Below, one piece after another: positions 23,201 to 38,200 of a stretch of 64,000 bases of DNA. The stretch lies in contig NC_088792.1 in NCBI RefSeq assembly GCF_011386835.1, positions 62,665,287 through 62,729,286 on the forward strand. Direction: 5' to 3'. The translations under genes and the position numbers were made by a program. Under the pieces are notes generated by a model. The model ran no database searches. It was not told the DNA's origin and was given only the letters and a program-made list of their open reading frames with translations. Positions within the stretch are counted from its first letter, which is position 1. Each line of letters begins with the position of its first letter. The DNA comes from Chrysemys picta bellii. Lineage: Eukaryota > Chordata > Testudines > Emydidae.

Positions 23201-26200
23201 CCACTACATCTTTAACCTAAGAGACCTCTCAAACATCTTCCAGGTCTGTATCATAGACCGACTTTCACTCTAGGTATAACTTCTTCTTCTTAATATTATT
23301 ATTAATAATATTTATTTATGTTTATTATAGTAGTGCTTAGGATCAACCAAGAGTAACCATTGTGCTAGACACTGTCCCAATAGTAACAGACAGTCCCTGC
23401 CTTGAAGAGTTTACAATCTAAATAGACAAAACAGACAGACAGCAGGAGAAAGGGATGTAATGCTCAGAGTGATGGTTTTCAAACATCATGTTAAGGCTAT
23501 GATTTTGGGGGTGGTGGTGAGGTTTTGTTGGGAGGGAAATGTCTAAATGAAAATACAAAGGGAGAGGGGATGTAAAGGTTAGAAGGTGGGGAAGCAAAGA
23601 AGGGTGGGGGAGTGAGGCTGAAGTAAAGAGATTGAGGCTAGGGAATGGAGAAAACAGCCAATCAGTGCATGGGAGTACAGAGCGAAAACTGGATTGTGCT
23701 AGCTCCTGCTAGCTTGAGAATTTTTTTGTGGGGTGGGTTGGGGGGGGGCGGAGTGATGGCTCCTCCCTGAAATATTCTCTTAACCAACCCACATGTTTTA
23801 GGGGGGAGTGGTTTCTGCATGGGTCTGGTCCCACAGAAAAGAGAGGGTACCACTCCTCCCAATACACGCACTGTGGTAAGTAAGCTAATTCAGTGTGTTT
23901 TGTGCATATGTCATCAAAATCTTTCTCAAATAGGAAGTAGTTAGTTTTTTTGTATTGAATGCTTTTTCCCATTAATATGTGCTTTCTAGTCTGACATAAC
24001 ATATGGGTTTTCATCCTTGTACAAATAGAAGGAGAATTTTAGGACCTAGCATTCTGAGACTGTAGCACTATCTGTAACTTCCAAAACCGCAGGCTATGAT
24101 TTATCTATTGGAATGAGAATTAACATGTAAGGTAACAAGGAAAACCTTAAGTCTTGGTATACTGATGTAAATAATTCACTCTAGTGAATCAGAAAACTTG
24201 CAAACTCCAGTAATAATTCACATAGCCCATTTCATGATAGAATAATTCTCATGTGAGGTACTCAAGGCTGGAATTCTGAAAAGTTAAATAGAAGGCAGGA
24301 AAGAGGTGAGTAGTGCTGAAAATATTAACGGGACCCTCACTAACCCACACTTCTGTAAACCTCAAATGCACACTGAAAATGGATTTTTGTGTTTGCAGTT
24401 CACTGAAATACTAAGGGGATGCCTATACTACAAGCACTACAGTTGCACAGCTGCGATGCTGCAGCTATGTTGTTGTAGTGCAGACACCTGTTACCATCGC
24501 CGTAGTAAATCCACCCCCTTGAGAGGCGGCAGCTAGGTCAATGGACAAATTCTTCCATTTAACCTAGTGGTGCCTACACTGGGGTTTAGGTCGGTTTAAC
24601 TTTATCTCTCAGGAGTATAATTATTTTTCTCATCCCTGAGCATCCCCAGGTCAGCCTTAGTTTTAGATGTAGGCCAGGCCTCCAACTCACAGACTAGTGA
24701 GATTCTGTTGCTGTGCTGAGGCAGGTCGAACACTTGTGATATGTTCCTATGATGGAGTGTACCAGGCCTTCGTTAGCCCCCTGCTGGAGGCCCCATGGTC
24801 TTACCACACCCAACCCCAGGAAGGAGCAGCCAATCAGGACCCAGCAGGCTCAGATAAAAGGAGCTGCAGGGTCTGAGCAGGTCAGTTCCTGGCTGCGGCC
24901 AGAGGAGCTGGGAAAGGTGCTCTGTGCTCCACCCTGCCAGCCACTGGCAAAGTGGCCTAAGTCCCGAGAAGGTGGCAAGGCTCCTTTAAAAACCCAAGAA
25001 AAGGATTGGATTAAAAAGGGTCTAGAGATGGGGCTGAGGACCCTGGTGAGGGCTAACAGCATATTGAACTCTTTGCTATCCCGGAAGGGGCTCATCCAGT
25101 TGATTATGTGATTTGGCCAGAGGGCTGAGCCATTGAAGGCCTACCAAACTAGGTTGACAACTTACAGAGCATGACACAGGCAGGAAAGGCCTGCAATACC
25201 ACACCCAGTTGCTAGGAGGCCCTCCTGAGGTGAGTGCTATGTCATCTTGGGTTTGTCTTGACTATGATAAAAAGGTGTTATTTTTAGGATTGTTACCTAG
25301 CACTCTAAAATTCTAGCATATACAAGGCAAGTCATACTTTAGTGTGTGCTAAGTAGTTGAGTTGAAGCCTTAGGCTTGGATTAATGAGTTTGACTTCAAT
25401 TCAACCAACTGACACATTCTAAATAGTCTTTTCCTGGCCAAGACAGCCACTTTCAGATTTTCCTCAATAAAGCCTCGAAACCGGGCTATTTATAACTGAC
25501 TCCTAGTGCTGGTTGTCCTCTTCATCCTGCCATGCATCAAGTCCTCACACCTCACTGATCCACACTTGACCTCCTTCTCTTCAGTGCAGATTAGTGAGGT
25601 TCTACTGAATGTTTGTTTGATGATGGATTCAATTTTTTCACAGAGTTGATAAACTGAAACACTTGCTAATCTGCAAAGGGACTTGAATGCAGATTCAAGA
25701 ATTTACAGTCCAAAAGACAAATTATATTTCCCTATCAATTAGTACAATCAATTACTGAAAAAAATAAAATGTAATGAGCATGGAAAGGCATTTTAGGGAA
25801 ATTAGGTGACTCATATTTTAGGAACTAAAGGAGCAGAAGCTGACTGGCATTCTAGAGTTTGGCTACTTTTGCTGTTTAGTGACACCATTTTTTTAAAATG
25901 TGGCTATATTGTATTATTTTTAGGGAATTTTATTTGCTACACCTGAGTGTTTAAGGCAACCAAATGATCTTGTATGTCTTTGGCTTCATGAGTCTTCACG
26001 TGTTTATGGAGATAAACTGGTGGAACCAAAAGACTGTCATTTTTTTCATAAAAAGCTGATCGACACTGCACACAAGTATTTTGAGGTAAGGCTATATACT
26101 GGAAATATCTTCTTCTGCAATGTTGATTAAATTAAAGTTGTTCAGGGATATGTCAAATTTACTGCAACTATAAATAACCACAAAAGTCCCATACTGTAGC

Positions 26201-29200
26201 CCAAGAAATTGCAGCCAGTGAATGTGCTGATTCAACATACTCCCTTTAACATCATCTGTTAGCAAGGTTTCTATCAAAGAAAAGTAAGCACCTGATTGAT
26301 GTGGTAGCGGGTACTAGCTTTCCAATGACCATAACAAGTAAGGCTTTTTCAATGTGATATCATTAATTCTGGTCTCTGCAAAGATGGTAATTTTCTTCTT
26401 GACTATAGTTCTCCACTCGTGTTTGATTAGCTGTGAGGGTTTTCAAGTATCTGCTGCACTGTTGTTAGCACTTTTAAGCAAACGCTTGAGACCATCCTTA
26501 AAATGAAGGCAATGACCTTCTCACTGAAATGAATCTTCATGTAGTTGAGTGAATTTGAGGTAACAAGATGGTGTTTATTTGATCAGTTTTACATAACTGT
26601 GATACAAATATATTTATTTAATACCTTTCTAGCTTTTTCCTTGGGAGACTAATTTTTTATTTTGTATTAGAGTTTTTCTCCAATAGTTTGATTAACAAAA
26701 CGTATGCAACTATTTAGTGCAAAACAAAATTATCTTTATTTCTTAGTTTTTAATTTCAGCATTTATTTGGGCATCAGATCACTTTGTTATAACAATGTAT
26801 AGTTTTGTCATCTGGGCATTTGCAAGTACCATAAATATAAGCCAGTCTTACAGAAAATAAACAATAATTAGATACACAGTAAACAAGGTTTGCAAATAAA
26901 TACAGGTTATGGTTTCAGATTAGATTTTCTGGGCTAAATTCTTGTCTGATTTACAATGCAATTACAAGGAATATGCCCTTTCCTCTTTATTTTGTTTTCT
27001 TTTAACAACCCTTTCATTAAACTTTACTACAACTGTCTCTCCCCTTGCCTAACATGGCATGTACAACAAACAAAATGTATATCTAGTGCTGTCCATTATA
27101 TCAGGCATGGCATAACATTCCATTGGGAATGCAGCAGAACGTCAGCAAGATACAACAGCTGGATATTAAAGCCTGTAGTTTCTTCCTGAATAAATGGGTG
27201 TATTGGTGCCAATACCAAAGTGTGAATTAACTATATAGTACTGTGATTCTTCAAAAACATTTATTACTCTGAAATATATCCATTCTTTACCAGACAAGGC
27301 AGTGGGACTATCTGAAATAGAGTTTGTCAAAAAATGCATGTGTATTTATTGTGGGGAAAGAGTTTTCTTGAATTTTTTTGCCAAAAAAAAACGAACCCCT
27401 GTCCCAGATTTCAAACAAACAAACCAACCTGTTTTTGACACTTTGGGTCTTCTGCCCCGCCCCTCCCCCCACACACACACACTTTCACCCTTTTCCCCTT
27501 TACATTTTGCCACTGAAAAAGGAGTGGGAAGAGGAAAAACAGGTATTTTGGGGGGGAGGGGGGAAGAGGGGGACTAAAAATTGGAAATCTTCTGTGGGCT
27601 TGGGGGGGGTTAATTTATTTTATTGTTGAAAAATTGGAAAATTTAGAAAAATGAAAATTTTCTGCAAAAAAAAAATTAAGGAAGGTCATTTATTGTCAGA
27701 AAAAAAAATTCAAATTAAAAATTTTGGTCAGCTCTAAACTGAACCTTCCCAGCAAACTATTTGACAGTATTGTGGGCTTTTGTGGCACTGTTGAACTAGC
27801 CATTAAATGTGACATTTCCTATGTTTTTGGACATTCTTTATTTTTTTTCTCTCCCCACTTGCTAGGGTGTGGAAGATCATCTTCTGCTCCAGCACCCGCT
27901 CATTTATTGCCATTTTGCAAATGGGGTAGCCAACCCTCATTACATGCCTGTCAAGGAATGGGAAGTACTGAGGAAGCTACTTACAGAGATTCTAGAAAGC
28001 TACAATGAGCTTAATGCTTCTATGAACTTAGTTTTATTTGAGGATGCCATGCAGCATGTGTAAGTAGACTTTTTGAAAAAGCCCATTTAAAGACTTATTT
28101 ATGCAGAGTCCATACAGTCAGGTTTAGAGGAGATACTGCTATCAGAGACTTATTGGGTAAGAAATTGCCTCTTTCGCTAAGTAGAAGCACTTAAGCTATA
28201 GGTTAGTAGCATTTTTAATAAAATGATTTATATTGAGAAGACCATCCAGCAGTGTTCAGGTTGAGAGAACATCACTGATACCATTATGGAAATGCACGTC
28301 AAGACTGTAGTTAAGGTTGAGTTCCAGTTTACCTGTAAAGCAGGGATTCAACCTCTTTGTTTTTGTATGAACAGCATTTACCCTTTGAGTACAGAACGAT
28401 TTTTCTGAGAAATTGCAAGTAACCCCATTAATTTATTCATTAAAATAATTTTAAAAATGGGTCCTTTGAGAAATTTAGTATGTGTCCGCCTTTTATTTAA
28501 GGAAAAGAGGGTGGAAATATGAAAAAATCAATAGTCTTTAAAAATCAGGTTAATCTAATCTGGGACAACAAACAGTAAAATCATATTAGTATTGTATGAT
28601 GTCACTACAGAGCAGAGCTTAGGGGGGGGGTTTGGGAGCCTTAACTGCACATTTCCATACCTCAATGTAAGCATAATCTGAACTCTGTGTTTCCTTGGTT
28701 TATAATACTTACAACAAACTGTAAGATGTTTTACCCTTAAGTTACTAATATGTACTCTCAACCTTATGTCTATCTTATTGGTGTTTTTGTATGGGACTGT
28801 ATATTGGAATCCATCATGGGGAAAAAATTGCAGTGCCGTTTCTGAGATCCAAGTTAAGCTGCAGTAGTTATGTTTACTGGCAACTGAGCAATTTTTCTGT
28901 TTTCAGGAGCTAATGGAAGGATTCTGCTCAGTCAGTGGAGCACAGACTCAAAATAGCTTCTACTTTTCACCATTTAGAACTTCTGTCTAATATAACCAGT
29001 CTCTCAATTAATGTGCAGCACTGTGATTCTCAGGGAGTTGTAGTGATCCCTGCTGATAAAGCTTAGTTTTGCTAATGCAGTTCCTATTGTTTGTGAAGTC
29101 AAAACTTCTAAAATGGAACTTTTTCTCATTGTTAAGTTGTACTAGTATTTCTGCCTCTTTGTTGTGTTTTATCTAGCACACGCTCAGTGGGGCAGGTATT

Positions 29201-32200
29201 GTGAGAGTCATCCTTAACAGAGCAGTCCATTGAGGAAATCTCTGCCCAAGCAGAGTAAAAAGTAGTTTAAATTAGAAAAATAATCCTATGGATTTTTTTT
29301 CTTGAGGGTTGTAAACTCAGTTCTCCTGATTGAGAGATTTAAGTGATTATCAGAATGCCGAAGCCTTTTCTTGAAATGTTGGTAGTCCATTAACTTCTTA
29401 CTGATAAAATCTAGAGACAGCAAATAGTGTCTTGTGTGTCAGGCAAAAGTAGCGGAGCTTCTTAGGGAACCTCAGGAGCAGCAGCCCCTGAAAGGTACAT
29501 TTGAAACTAAATCCTCTAAAACTTTCCTCCCTGTTGCTATTACTCTTACGAATCAATTAGCCAATCAATTTAGAGACTTGACAAGGATAGCTTTGCCCAT
29601 GAGCTCAACATATCAGTCTTGGTTTAACAGGTTTGCTATTCTCCTTTCAGGAGGTATCCGTATTAGACACAGATCTTCTTCTACTACTTAATTCAAAAGA
29701 TTCCACTCAAGGATAGTTGTCAGGAATGATTTCTGGAATGGGATATGATCCGGTGTGATGACAATGTCTAAATTATCACACCATGTCTAGGATACTCAGT
29801 GAGGCAAAAGGTCAAGGTGTCTTCAGATACCTCTGTTATGGTGATATTGAACAGTAATAACCCTAGAATCAGATGATTGAAAATCTTGAAATTTCAAAAG
29901 ACAATTTTCAGGATTTTTTTAAAATAATGAATTTTTTTTAACTAACTCAACCTAGACTATTATTTATAACATGTCTGTTTTCTCTTTAACTCTGACTGTA
30001 TGTCTACACTACGGGATTAATCCGAATTTATATAATTCGAATTTTGGAAACAGATTGTATAAAGTCAAATGTATGCGGCCACACTAAGCACATTAATTCA
30101 GCGGTGTGCGTCCATGTACCAGGGCTAGCGTCGATTTCCGGATTGTTGCACTGTGGGTAGCTATCCCATAGCTATCCCATAGTTCCCGCAGTCTCCTCCG
30201 CCCACTGGAATTCTGGGTTGAGATTCCAATGCCTGATGGGGCCAAAAACATTGTCGCGGCTGGTTCTGGGTACATCCTCCCCCCTCTCCAGGGAAGCAAC
30301 GGCAGACAACCGTTTCGCGCCTTTTTCCTGGGTGAACAGTGCAGACGCCATACTACGGCAAGCATGGAGCCCGCTCAGCTCAAGACAGCAGTCATGAACA
30401 TTGTAAACACCTCACGCGTTATCGTGCAGTTTATGCTGAACCAGAACCTGCAAAACCAGGCGACGAGGAGTAGGCTACGGCAGCGCGGTGGTGAGAGTGA
30501 TGAGGACATGGACATGGAATTCTATCAAACCGCGGGCCCCGGTGCTTTGGAGATCATGCTGTTAATGGGGCGGGTTATAGCCGTGGAACGCCGATTCTGG
30601 GCCCGGGAAACAAGCACAGACTGGTGGGACCGCATAGAGTTGCAGGTGTGGGACGATTCCCAGTGGCTGCGAAACTTTCGCATGCGTAAGGGCACTTTCT
30701 TGGAACTTTGTGACTTGCTTTCCCCTGCCCTGAAGCGCCAGAATATGAAGATGAGAGCAGCCCTCACAGTTGAGAAGTGAGTGGCGATAGCCCTGTGGAA
30801 GCTTGCAACGCCAGACAGCTATGGGTCAGTCGGGAATCAATTTGGAGTGGGCAAATCTACTGTGGGGACTGCTGTGATGCAAGCAGCCAAAGCAGTCACT
30901 GAGCTGCTGCTACGAAAGGTAGTGACTCTGGGAAATGTGCAGGTCATAGTGGATGGCTTTGCTGCAATGGGATTCCCTAACTGTGGTCAGGCGATAGATG
31001 GAACCCACATCCCTATCTTGGCACCAGAGCACCAGGGTACCCAGTACATAAACCGCAAGGGGTACTTTTCAATGGTGCTGCAAGCACTTGTGGATCACAA
31101 GGGACTTTTCACCAACATCAATGTGGGCTGGTCGCGAAGGGTTCATGACGCTCGCATCTTCAGGAACACTAATCTGTTTAAACGGCTGCAGCAAGGGACT
31201 TACTTCCCGGACCAGAAAATAACCGTTGGGGATGTTAAAATGCCTATAGTTATCCTTGGGGACCCAGCCTACCCCTTAATGCCATGGCTCATGAAGCCAT
31301 ACACAGGCAGCCTGGACAGGAGTCAGGAGCTGTTCAACTACAGGCTGAGCAAGTGCAGAATGGTGGCAGAATGTGCATTTGGCCGTTTAAAAGGTTGCTG
31401 GCGATCGTTACTGACTCGCTCAGACCTCAGCCAAACCAATATCCCCATTGCTATTGCTGCTTGCTGTGTGCTCCACAATCTCTGTGAGAGTAAGGGGGAG
31501 ACCTTTATGGTGGGGTGGGAGGCTGAGGCAAATCGCCTGGCGATAGATGGAACCCATATCCCTTGGCACCGGAGCGCAGCCAGACACCAAGGCAATTAGA
31601 AGATCACACCAGGAAGCGCTGTGCATCAGAGAAGCTTTGAAAACCAGTTTCATGACTGGCCAGGCTACGGTGTGAAAGTTCTATTTGTTGAAAACCTGCC
31701 CCCTTGATTGACTCATTCCCTGTAAGCAAACCACCCTCCCCCCTTAAATCACAGCTTGCTTTTAAAGGAAATAAAGTCACTATTGTTTAAAAATCATGTA
31801 TTCTTTATTAATTAATTATAAACATAGGGAGAGAACCAACAAGGTAACCTGGGTGAGGTTTGGGAGGAGGATAGGAGGGAAGTAAAAGGCCACTGAAAAA
31901 ATTGAATATAATGACAGCCTTTTGGTTGGGCTGTCCACTGGGGTGGAGTGAGAGGGTGCACAGAGCCTCCCCCACCGCGTTCTTACACGTCTGGATGAGG
32001 AGGGTATGGAACATGGTGAGGGGGGAGGGAGGTTATACAGTGGCTGCAGCGGCAGTCTGTTATCCTGCTGCCGTTCCTGAAACTCCACCAGACACCGGAG
32101 CATGTCCGTTTGATCACGCAGCAGCCCCAGCGTTGCAGCCTGCCACTTCTCATCTCAAGTGTCCCTCATGACCTCACGTTCACTGGCATCTTTCCTGTAG

Positions 32201-35200
32201 TTAGATACCGTGTCCTTCCACTCATTCAAATGAGCTCTTTAATTGCCGGTGCATTCCATTATTTCCTAGAACATCTTGTCTCGCGTCCTCTTTCTCCGCT
32301 GTCTTATCTGAGATAGCCTTCGGGACGGAGGAGGGAGGCTTGAAAAATTTGCAGCTGCTGGAGGGAGGGATGAAAAAAGGAGAGAAGTTTTTAAAATGAT
32401 ACATTTTACAGAACAATGCTTATACTCTTTCATGGTGAACAACACTATTCACATTACATAGCACATGTGATTTCAGTACAAGGTCGCATTTTCCATCTTA
32501 ATATTGAGTGCCTGTGGCTTTGGTGTTAGAGATCACAGATGCAGGTCCGGGCAACAGAATTCAGCTTGCATGCAGCCATGGTAAGCCATTGTCTTTCAGC
32601 TTCTGCGCCCTCCTTTCCCACATACCAAGCAAAGCCCGTTGACTGCTGCGGTTTTCCTGTTAACCTTCAGCAGCAGAAAACAAGCTACCCCCCACCCATC
32701 CAATTATCTGGAATGATCTCTGTACCCCTCCCCGCACCGCATGGCTGGTATCAGGGAAGATCCCTGCTAGCCAAACGCGAAAAGCTGTGGGCCAATTCCC
32801 CCCCCCCCCATCCCGCCCTGCGCTTGGCTAACTGCAGGGATTTCTTTTCAGCCACAGGCAAACAGCCCAGTAGGAACGGCCACCTCTGTCCCCTTAATTA
32901 AATTCCCGTATTTCAACCAGGTTACCATGAGTGATATCACTCTCCTGAGGATTACACAGCGAGATAAAGAACGGATGTTGCTTGAATGCCAGCGAACACC
33001 GGGACCATACGCTGCCAGGCTTTGTCATGCAATGATACCAGATTACTTGCTACTAGCATGGCGTGGTCAAGTGTCCTACCATGGAGGACGGAATAAGGCT
33101 GCACTGCCCAGAAACCTAATGGCAAGGCTTTTGGAGTACCTCCAGGAGAGCTTCATGGAGATGTCCCTGGAGGATTTCTGCTCCATCCCCAGACACGTTA
33201 ACAGACTTTTCCAGTAGCTGTACTGGCCACGAATGCATCCCAAGTGTTCAGGGCAAAGTAATCATTAAAAAATGCTTGCTTTTAAAACAAGTTTTATATT
33301 TTAAAATGTAAACTCACCTGAGGTCCCTTCCATTGGGTCATGGTCTTGGATACTGGCTTGGGAGGGTTGGGAGGGTACTTCAGTCAGGCTGAGAAAAAGA
33401 TCCTGGCTGTTGGGGAGAACGGAGTGCTGTGTGCTCTCCGCAAGCTCGTCGTCGTCCTCCTCCTCCTCCTCTTCCCCGTCCGCAGAATCCTCAGGTGTAG
33501 CTGATGAGATTACCCCCGCCTCGGAATCCGTCAGAGGTGGGGTAGTGGTGGTGCCTCCCCCCCCAGAACTGCATGCAGCTCGGCGTAGAAGCGGCATGTC
33601 CGCAGCTCTGACCCGGAGCGACCATTTGCCTCCTTTGTTTTTTGATAGGCTTGTCTGAGCTCCTTGACTTTCACGCGGCACTGATCTGCGTCCCTATTGT
33701 GGTCTCTCTCCATCATGCCCTTGGAAATCCTCTCCCCATATAGCGATCAGATCCAGTACCTCCTGTACGGTCCATGCTGGTGCTCTTTTTTGATTATCGG
33801 CCTGCATGGTTACCTGTGCTGATGAGCTATCTGTGGTCACCTGTGCTCTCCACGCTGGGCAAACAGGAAATAAAATTCAAATGTTCGCGGGGCTTTTCCT
33901 GTCTACTTGGCCGGTGCAGCCGAGTTCAGATTGCTATCCAGAGCGGTCACAATGGTGCACTGTGGGATAGCTCCCGGAGGCCAATACCATCGAATTGCGG
34001 CCACACTAACCCTAATTCGAAATGACAATATCGATTTTGGCGCTACTCCGCTCGTCGGGGTGGAGTACAGAAATCGATTTTAAGATCCCTTTATTTCGAA
34101 ATAAATGGCTTCGTTGTGTGGACGGTTGCAGGGTTAATTCGATTTAACGCTGCTAAATACGAATTAAAGTCATAGTGTAGACCAGGCCTTAGAAGCACTG
34201 ATCTGTGGATAAAAAATATCAAAATACTTCCAACAGATCCTTGTGAAACTAAATCATGATTATTCTGAGCCAAATTCTCATCTGCTGTAAACTGGCACAG
34301 CTCCATTGACTTCAGCTGAGAATTTGGTCTGTGGTTTAATATCACCTTGGCTTAGGATGTTTGCTGACTAGTCAAGTTCTTTCTTTAAACTCTAAGCTAA
34401 AAATGCCAGGTGTAAATTGAAGGCTGATCTTCAAACACGTCTTCATGAAGTGATTCTATAGCAAAATTTAGTTAAGCCCTTTGTCTTGATGTTCCAGATC
34501 TCCTAACACTAAATGCCTGATGTGCTCTTAAATGCCCGATCTATGCCCATTGAAGTTAAATGAAAGTCTTTTTACTTACTTCAGTAGGCATTGATTAGGC
34601 ATTTAAAATGTTGCTTAACAAGAGGTCACCCTAAAGGTTGTACGTCCAGTGAACGCAGGTAGAGGAATGGTGCTACATCTATGCTATTTGGGCAAGGAAG
34701 ATTAATCTCCTCTACCTATCAAGATTTCCAAATATTGGAGAAAGTTGGCAATAGAAAGATGAAATGATGATAGCCTGTATATGGAGGTCAGGAGCAGCCT
34801 AATACAAAAATAGTTACAGCCTTAAATTAAATATCCAGGGAAATTAGAAACTGAATTAATATGGTCCTTGTATTCTATATTGTATTCATTTTTCCATCAT
34901 CAGGTGCCGCATTAGTCGTATCTTGGAAGCCCCTCGGGGTTATGCACTTCTTATTGGAGTAGGCGGTAGTGGAAAACAAAGCTTATCTAGGCTGGCCGCA
35001 TACATCAGCTCCCTTGACATGTTCCAGATCCTGCTGAAGAAAGGCTATGGGATCCAGGACTTCAGGGTAAACCAATAAATAATATTTGATTCTCCCAAGA
35101 ATTAGTGACTTTGAGAAGTTGCTGTTTGGAACCTGTGTAATGATGATAAGAGTGCAGGAAGGGCAGTACAACTTGAGATTAGAGCTGGGCAAAAATTTTC

Positions 35201-38200
35201 AGACCAAAAAAAGGTTTAAAATACCCCAAAACCTGAAAAAGAAATTAAGTATTTTGTCTGAACCAATATTTTTCAACTTTTTCAGTTCTCTGAAAAATTT
35301 AAATAATTTTGTTCTGGGTCGACCCTAAATAATTTTTTTTATTTGTTATTTTTCATTGGCTAGTGAATTGAAAAATCAGTTATTTTCACAACTCTTCTTT
35401 CAGTAACAAAACTTGTGGTTCCTCTGGTATTCAGCTGAGCTTTTTAAATTTTCTTTAAAGAGAAATTGTAGGTGGAAGAGTACTTTTGTGTCTATTTACA
35501 TATTTTACAGTATTTTGGTAGTTTCCCTTAAATCTTATGGGAATTCCTCCACTGCCCCAAAGGTAACTATTTTCTAAGCTACAACGATCTGGGTAAAAAC
35601 TATGGTACTTACAATTATCCCCTTTGTTATTAGTTTTTGGTGATCACTTGTAAGCTCATTAAGTGGAATAATACTGTTACATGGACAATTGCAGGGCAAA
35701 ATTCTGTCGTCTATTACGTGTGAGCCATTTAAATTAATGGAGTTACTCATATAGTTAAAGTTAAGCATGTGCTTAAGTGATTTGCTGGATTAGGACTGGA
35801 TTGCTGAGGACCTTGGGGATTGAGTTCTGTGTGCCCTAATAGGGGAAGAGGTTATATGGAATTTCTTCTCCCCCACATTCCTTGTGGCGCAGCAAGTGAA
35901 GATTCCAAACCTAATGGCCAGAGTGCTAGATGAGGGTCTGTGTATGACCCTGGTTGGTGCACTATGGGTCCAAAAGAAAATTATCTGCCAGTTGGGACTA
36001 TGGTCAAACCACCAGAGCCTATGCTTCATTGGCTATTAAGTGCAAAGGGAAGGTACAACAGTAAGATATGCTCCAGAGCACACTCCTCCCCCAAGCCATC
36101 CTTCCCAACACCAGCACAAAGGCTGAAAACACACCGCATAGTGGGTTCTGCTCTACTTCCCAACCATAGAACCTTGTAGGGATATAATAATAGAAAAGGC
36201 AGGATTTTGCCTATGGCAAGAATTTATATTGTTATGCTGCTTTTCTTCCTTATTTGAAGAATATTAATTTGAAACCTGGAAGTTAAGGGGATTGCATGGA
36301 GTTTGTAATGGCAGAATTTGGACCTCACTGAGCTGCTGTTGCCACCTTATGGAAAACTCTGTGAAGCATTCTAGCTAGGGACGATTCCAAGTATAGAGCC
36401 ATTTGTTTTTTGTATTCTTCAGTTTTTGTGTGAAATAATCTTGTATCCTGAAGTCATCATCTTCTGCTCATCTTCCTGATCATTTCTACAATTAATTGTG
36501 ATTTGGAAGACAATGTCCGATTTGGAAGACAATGGCTTCAAGTGAAGACTTGGGGCTTTTCTACACTGCCCTGCAGTTCACACTACCGGGGTGTGAATGG
36601 TAGTTTGCCCCAAAGTGCTGTGCTCTGATTCCTTCATGTGGACAGTATGGGAGCAAACCAGAAGGTTCCTAGTTGACATCCTGTTTGATGACTATGTTAA
36701 GATGAACTAGGAACCTTAGTTCACGCCTGCAGCGTCTACAGAGGGGGAGATAAAGCATAGCATTTTGGTGTAAACTGCAGTTCACAGTTTGGGCTATAGG
36801 GCTGTGTGGCAGTGTAGACATAGCCTAAGATGTAGCAGCAGATGAACTTTTGCCCCAAACCATTGAGGAGAGGAAATGAGGGAGGAACCTGCTGACACCT
36901 GTCAGACCCAGAGAATCTCCCTACTACTGGACCATGTGTCTGGCTGAGCATATAAACTAGCATTGTATATAATCTATATCACAAAAGAAATGAAATTCAG
37001 ATGCAGGTGATATCTTATCTTTTTATTTATTTATAAATTTACTTTATAAATTATTTATTCTGCATTTGTACAATGCTTAGCCCAGTGTGATCCAGATCCA
37101 TAACTGGGGCTCCTAGGTGCTATTGCAATACAAATAACAACAATAACATACCATTCCTCTCTTAGTGAAATCCTTCAATGCTATTCCTAGCAAAACAAAC
37201 AAAAAACCTTTTGCATTCTGCAGACAACAGATACAATAAGAAAACCAATCAAAAAGATTAAGCTGGCTTTTCTGTGTAATGCCCAGATATTATTAGCATA
37301 ATTAAAACTGTTCTCGAGAGGGAGTTACTTGGCAGAGGTGTTACAATATCAGTTTTCACTATATTAGGAGGTAATTTTTATTGATAAGCAGTCTGTTTTC
37401 ATCATCACTACTTGGTCTTTTCAAAGCCACCATTTTTGTCATCAGATGTCTAAAATTGGAGGTAACCTGCTTTTTTCCCTTTGGATGCAATGTGGCAAGC
37501 TAAAAAGCTGTAAATAAATTGTAAAGGCAACAGGGCATTGCTGTCAATTACATGCATTTCATGCCTTTTTTCCCCTGTATCAATGCTTTAACAAAACATG
37601 AATGATTGCCTCTTTTCCTTACAGGTAGATCTTGCCAATTTGTACATCAAGACTGGAGCCAAGAGCGTGCCCACTGTGTTTTTGCTGACAGATGCCCATG
37701 TTGCAGATGAACGCTTTCTTGTGCTGATTAATGACTTGTTGGCATCAGGTGATTAGAACAACACATTTCTTGAAAGATCTTCCCCAATGACAAATGATCT
37801 GTGGTTTCAGTGAACTTTAGAGAGAGATTATTTGTCTTTGAGATGTTTGCAGGGAGAACCCTTTAGAAGAAGCCATTTAAACCCAGCTAACTTGAGTATT
37901 ATACATAGTTTCCTTAAGGAATCAGTGTCCCCTTGAGAAGGCTAATAACAAGGTCATGTAATTCATAGATTGTAGACTTCATGCACCTGATTCTCTTCTT
38001 CGCGTATGCCATTTTAAACTGGTGTAATTCCATTGATTTAACTGCATTCTGATTATACCAGTGTAAGAGAGAGGAGAATTGGGCTCTGTTAATATTTTAG
38101 GATGTGGATTCTGAATTTGGAGATCACAAACAGGACAAGGGCAGGTTATGACCAGCATCCCATTCCTTATAGCTGGAGGGGAGTCCTGAAACTCTTTTCA

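Larger units (their letters stand above)
29996..34188 (+). mobile_element. PIF/Harbinger transposon, copy 2 (4193 bp, decayed)
   Basis: Left end CTGTATGTCTACACTACGGG, right end CATAGTGTAGACCAGGCC. The flanking triplets are TGA and TTA, so the target duplication has been altered or the left border mutated. Gene order is the same as copy 1: transposase (+), Myb/SANT-like gene (-) and the 96-codon ORF nested in its intron (+). The copies are clearly homologous but diverged, and represent different subfamilies or old copies. It sits in the 6.8-kb dynein intron, sense to the host gene. Confidence 0.9.
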
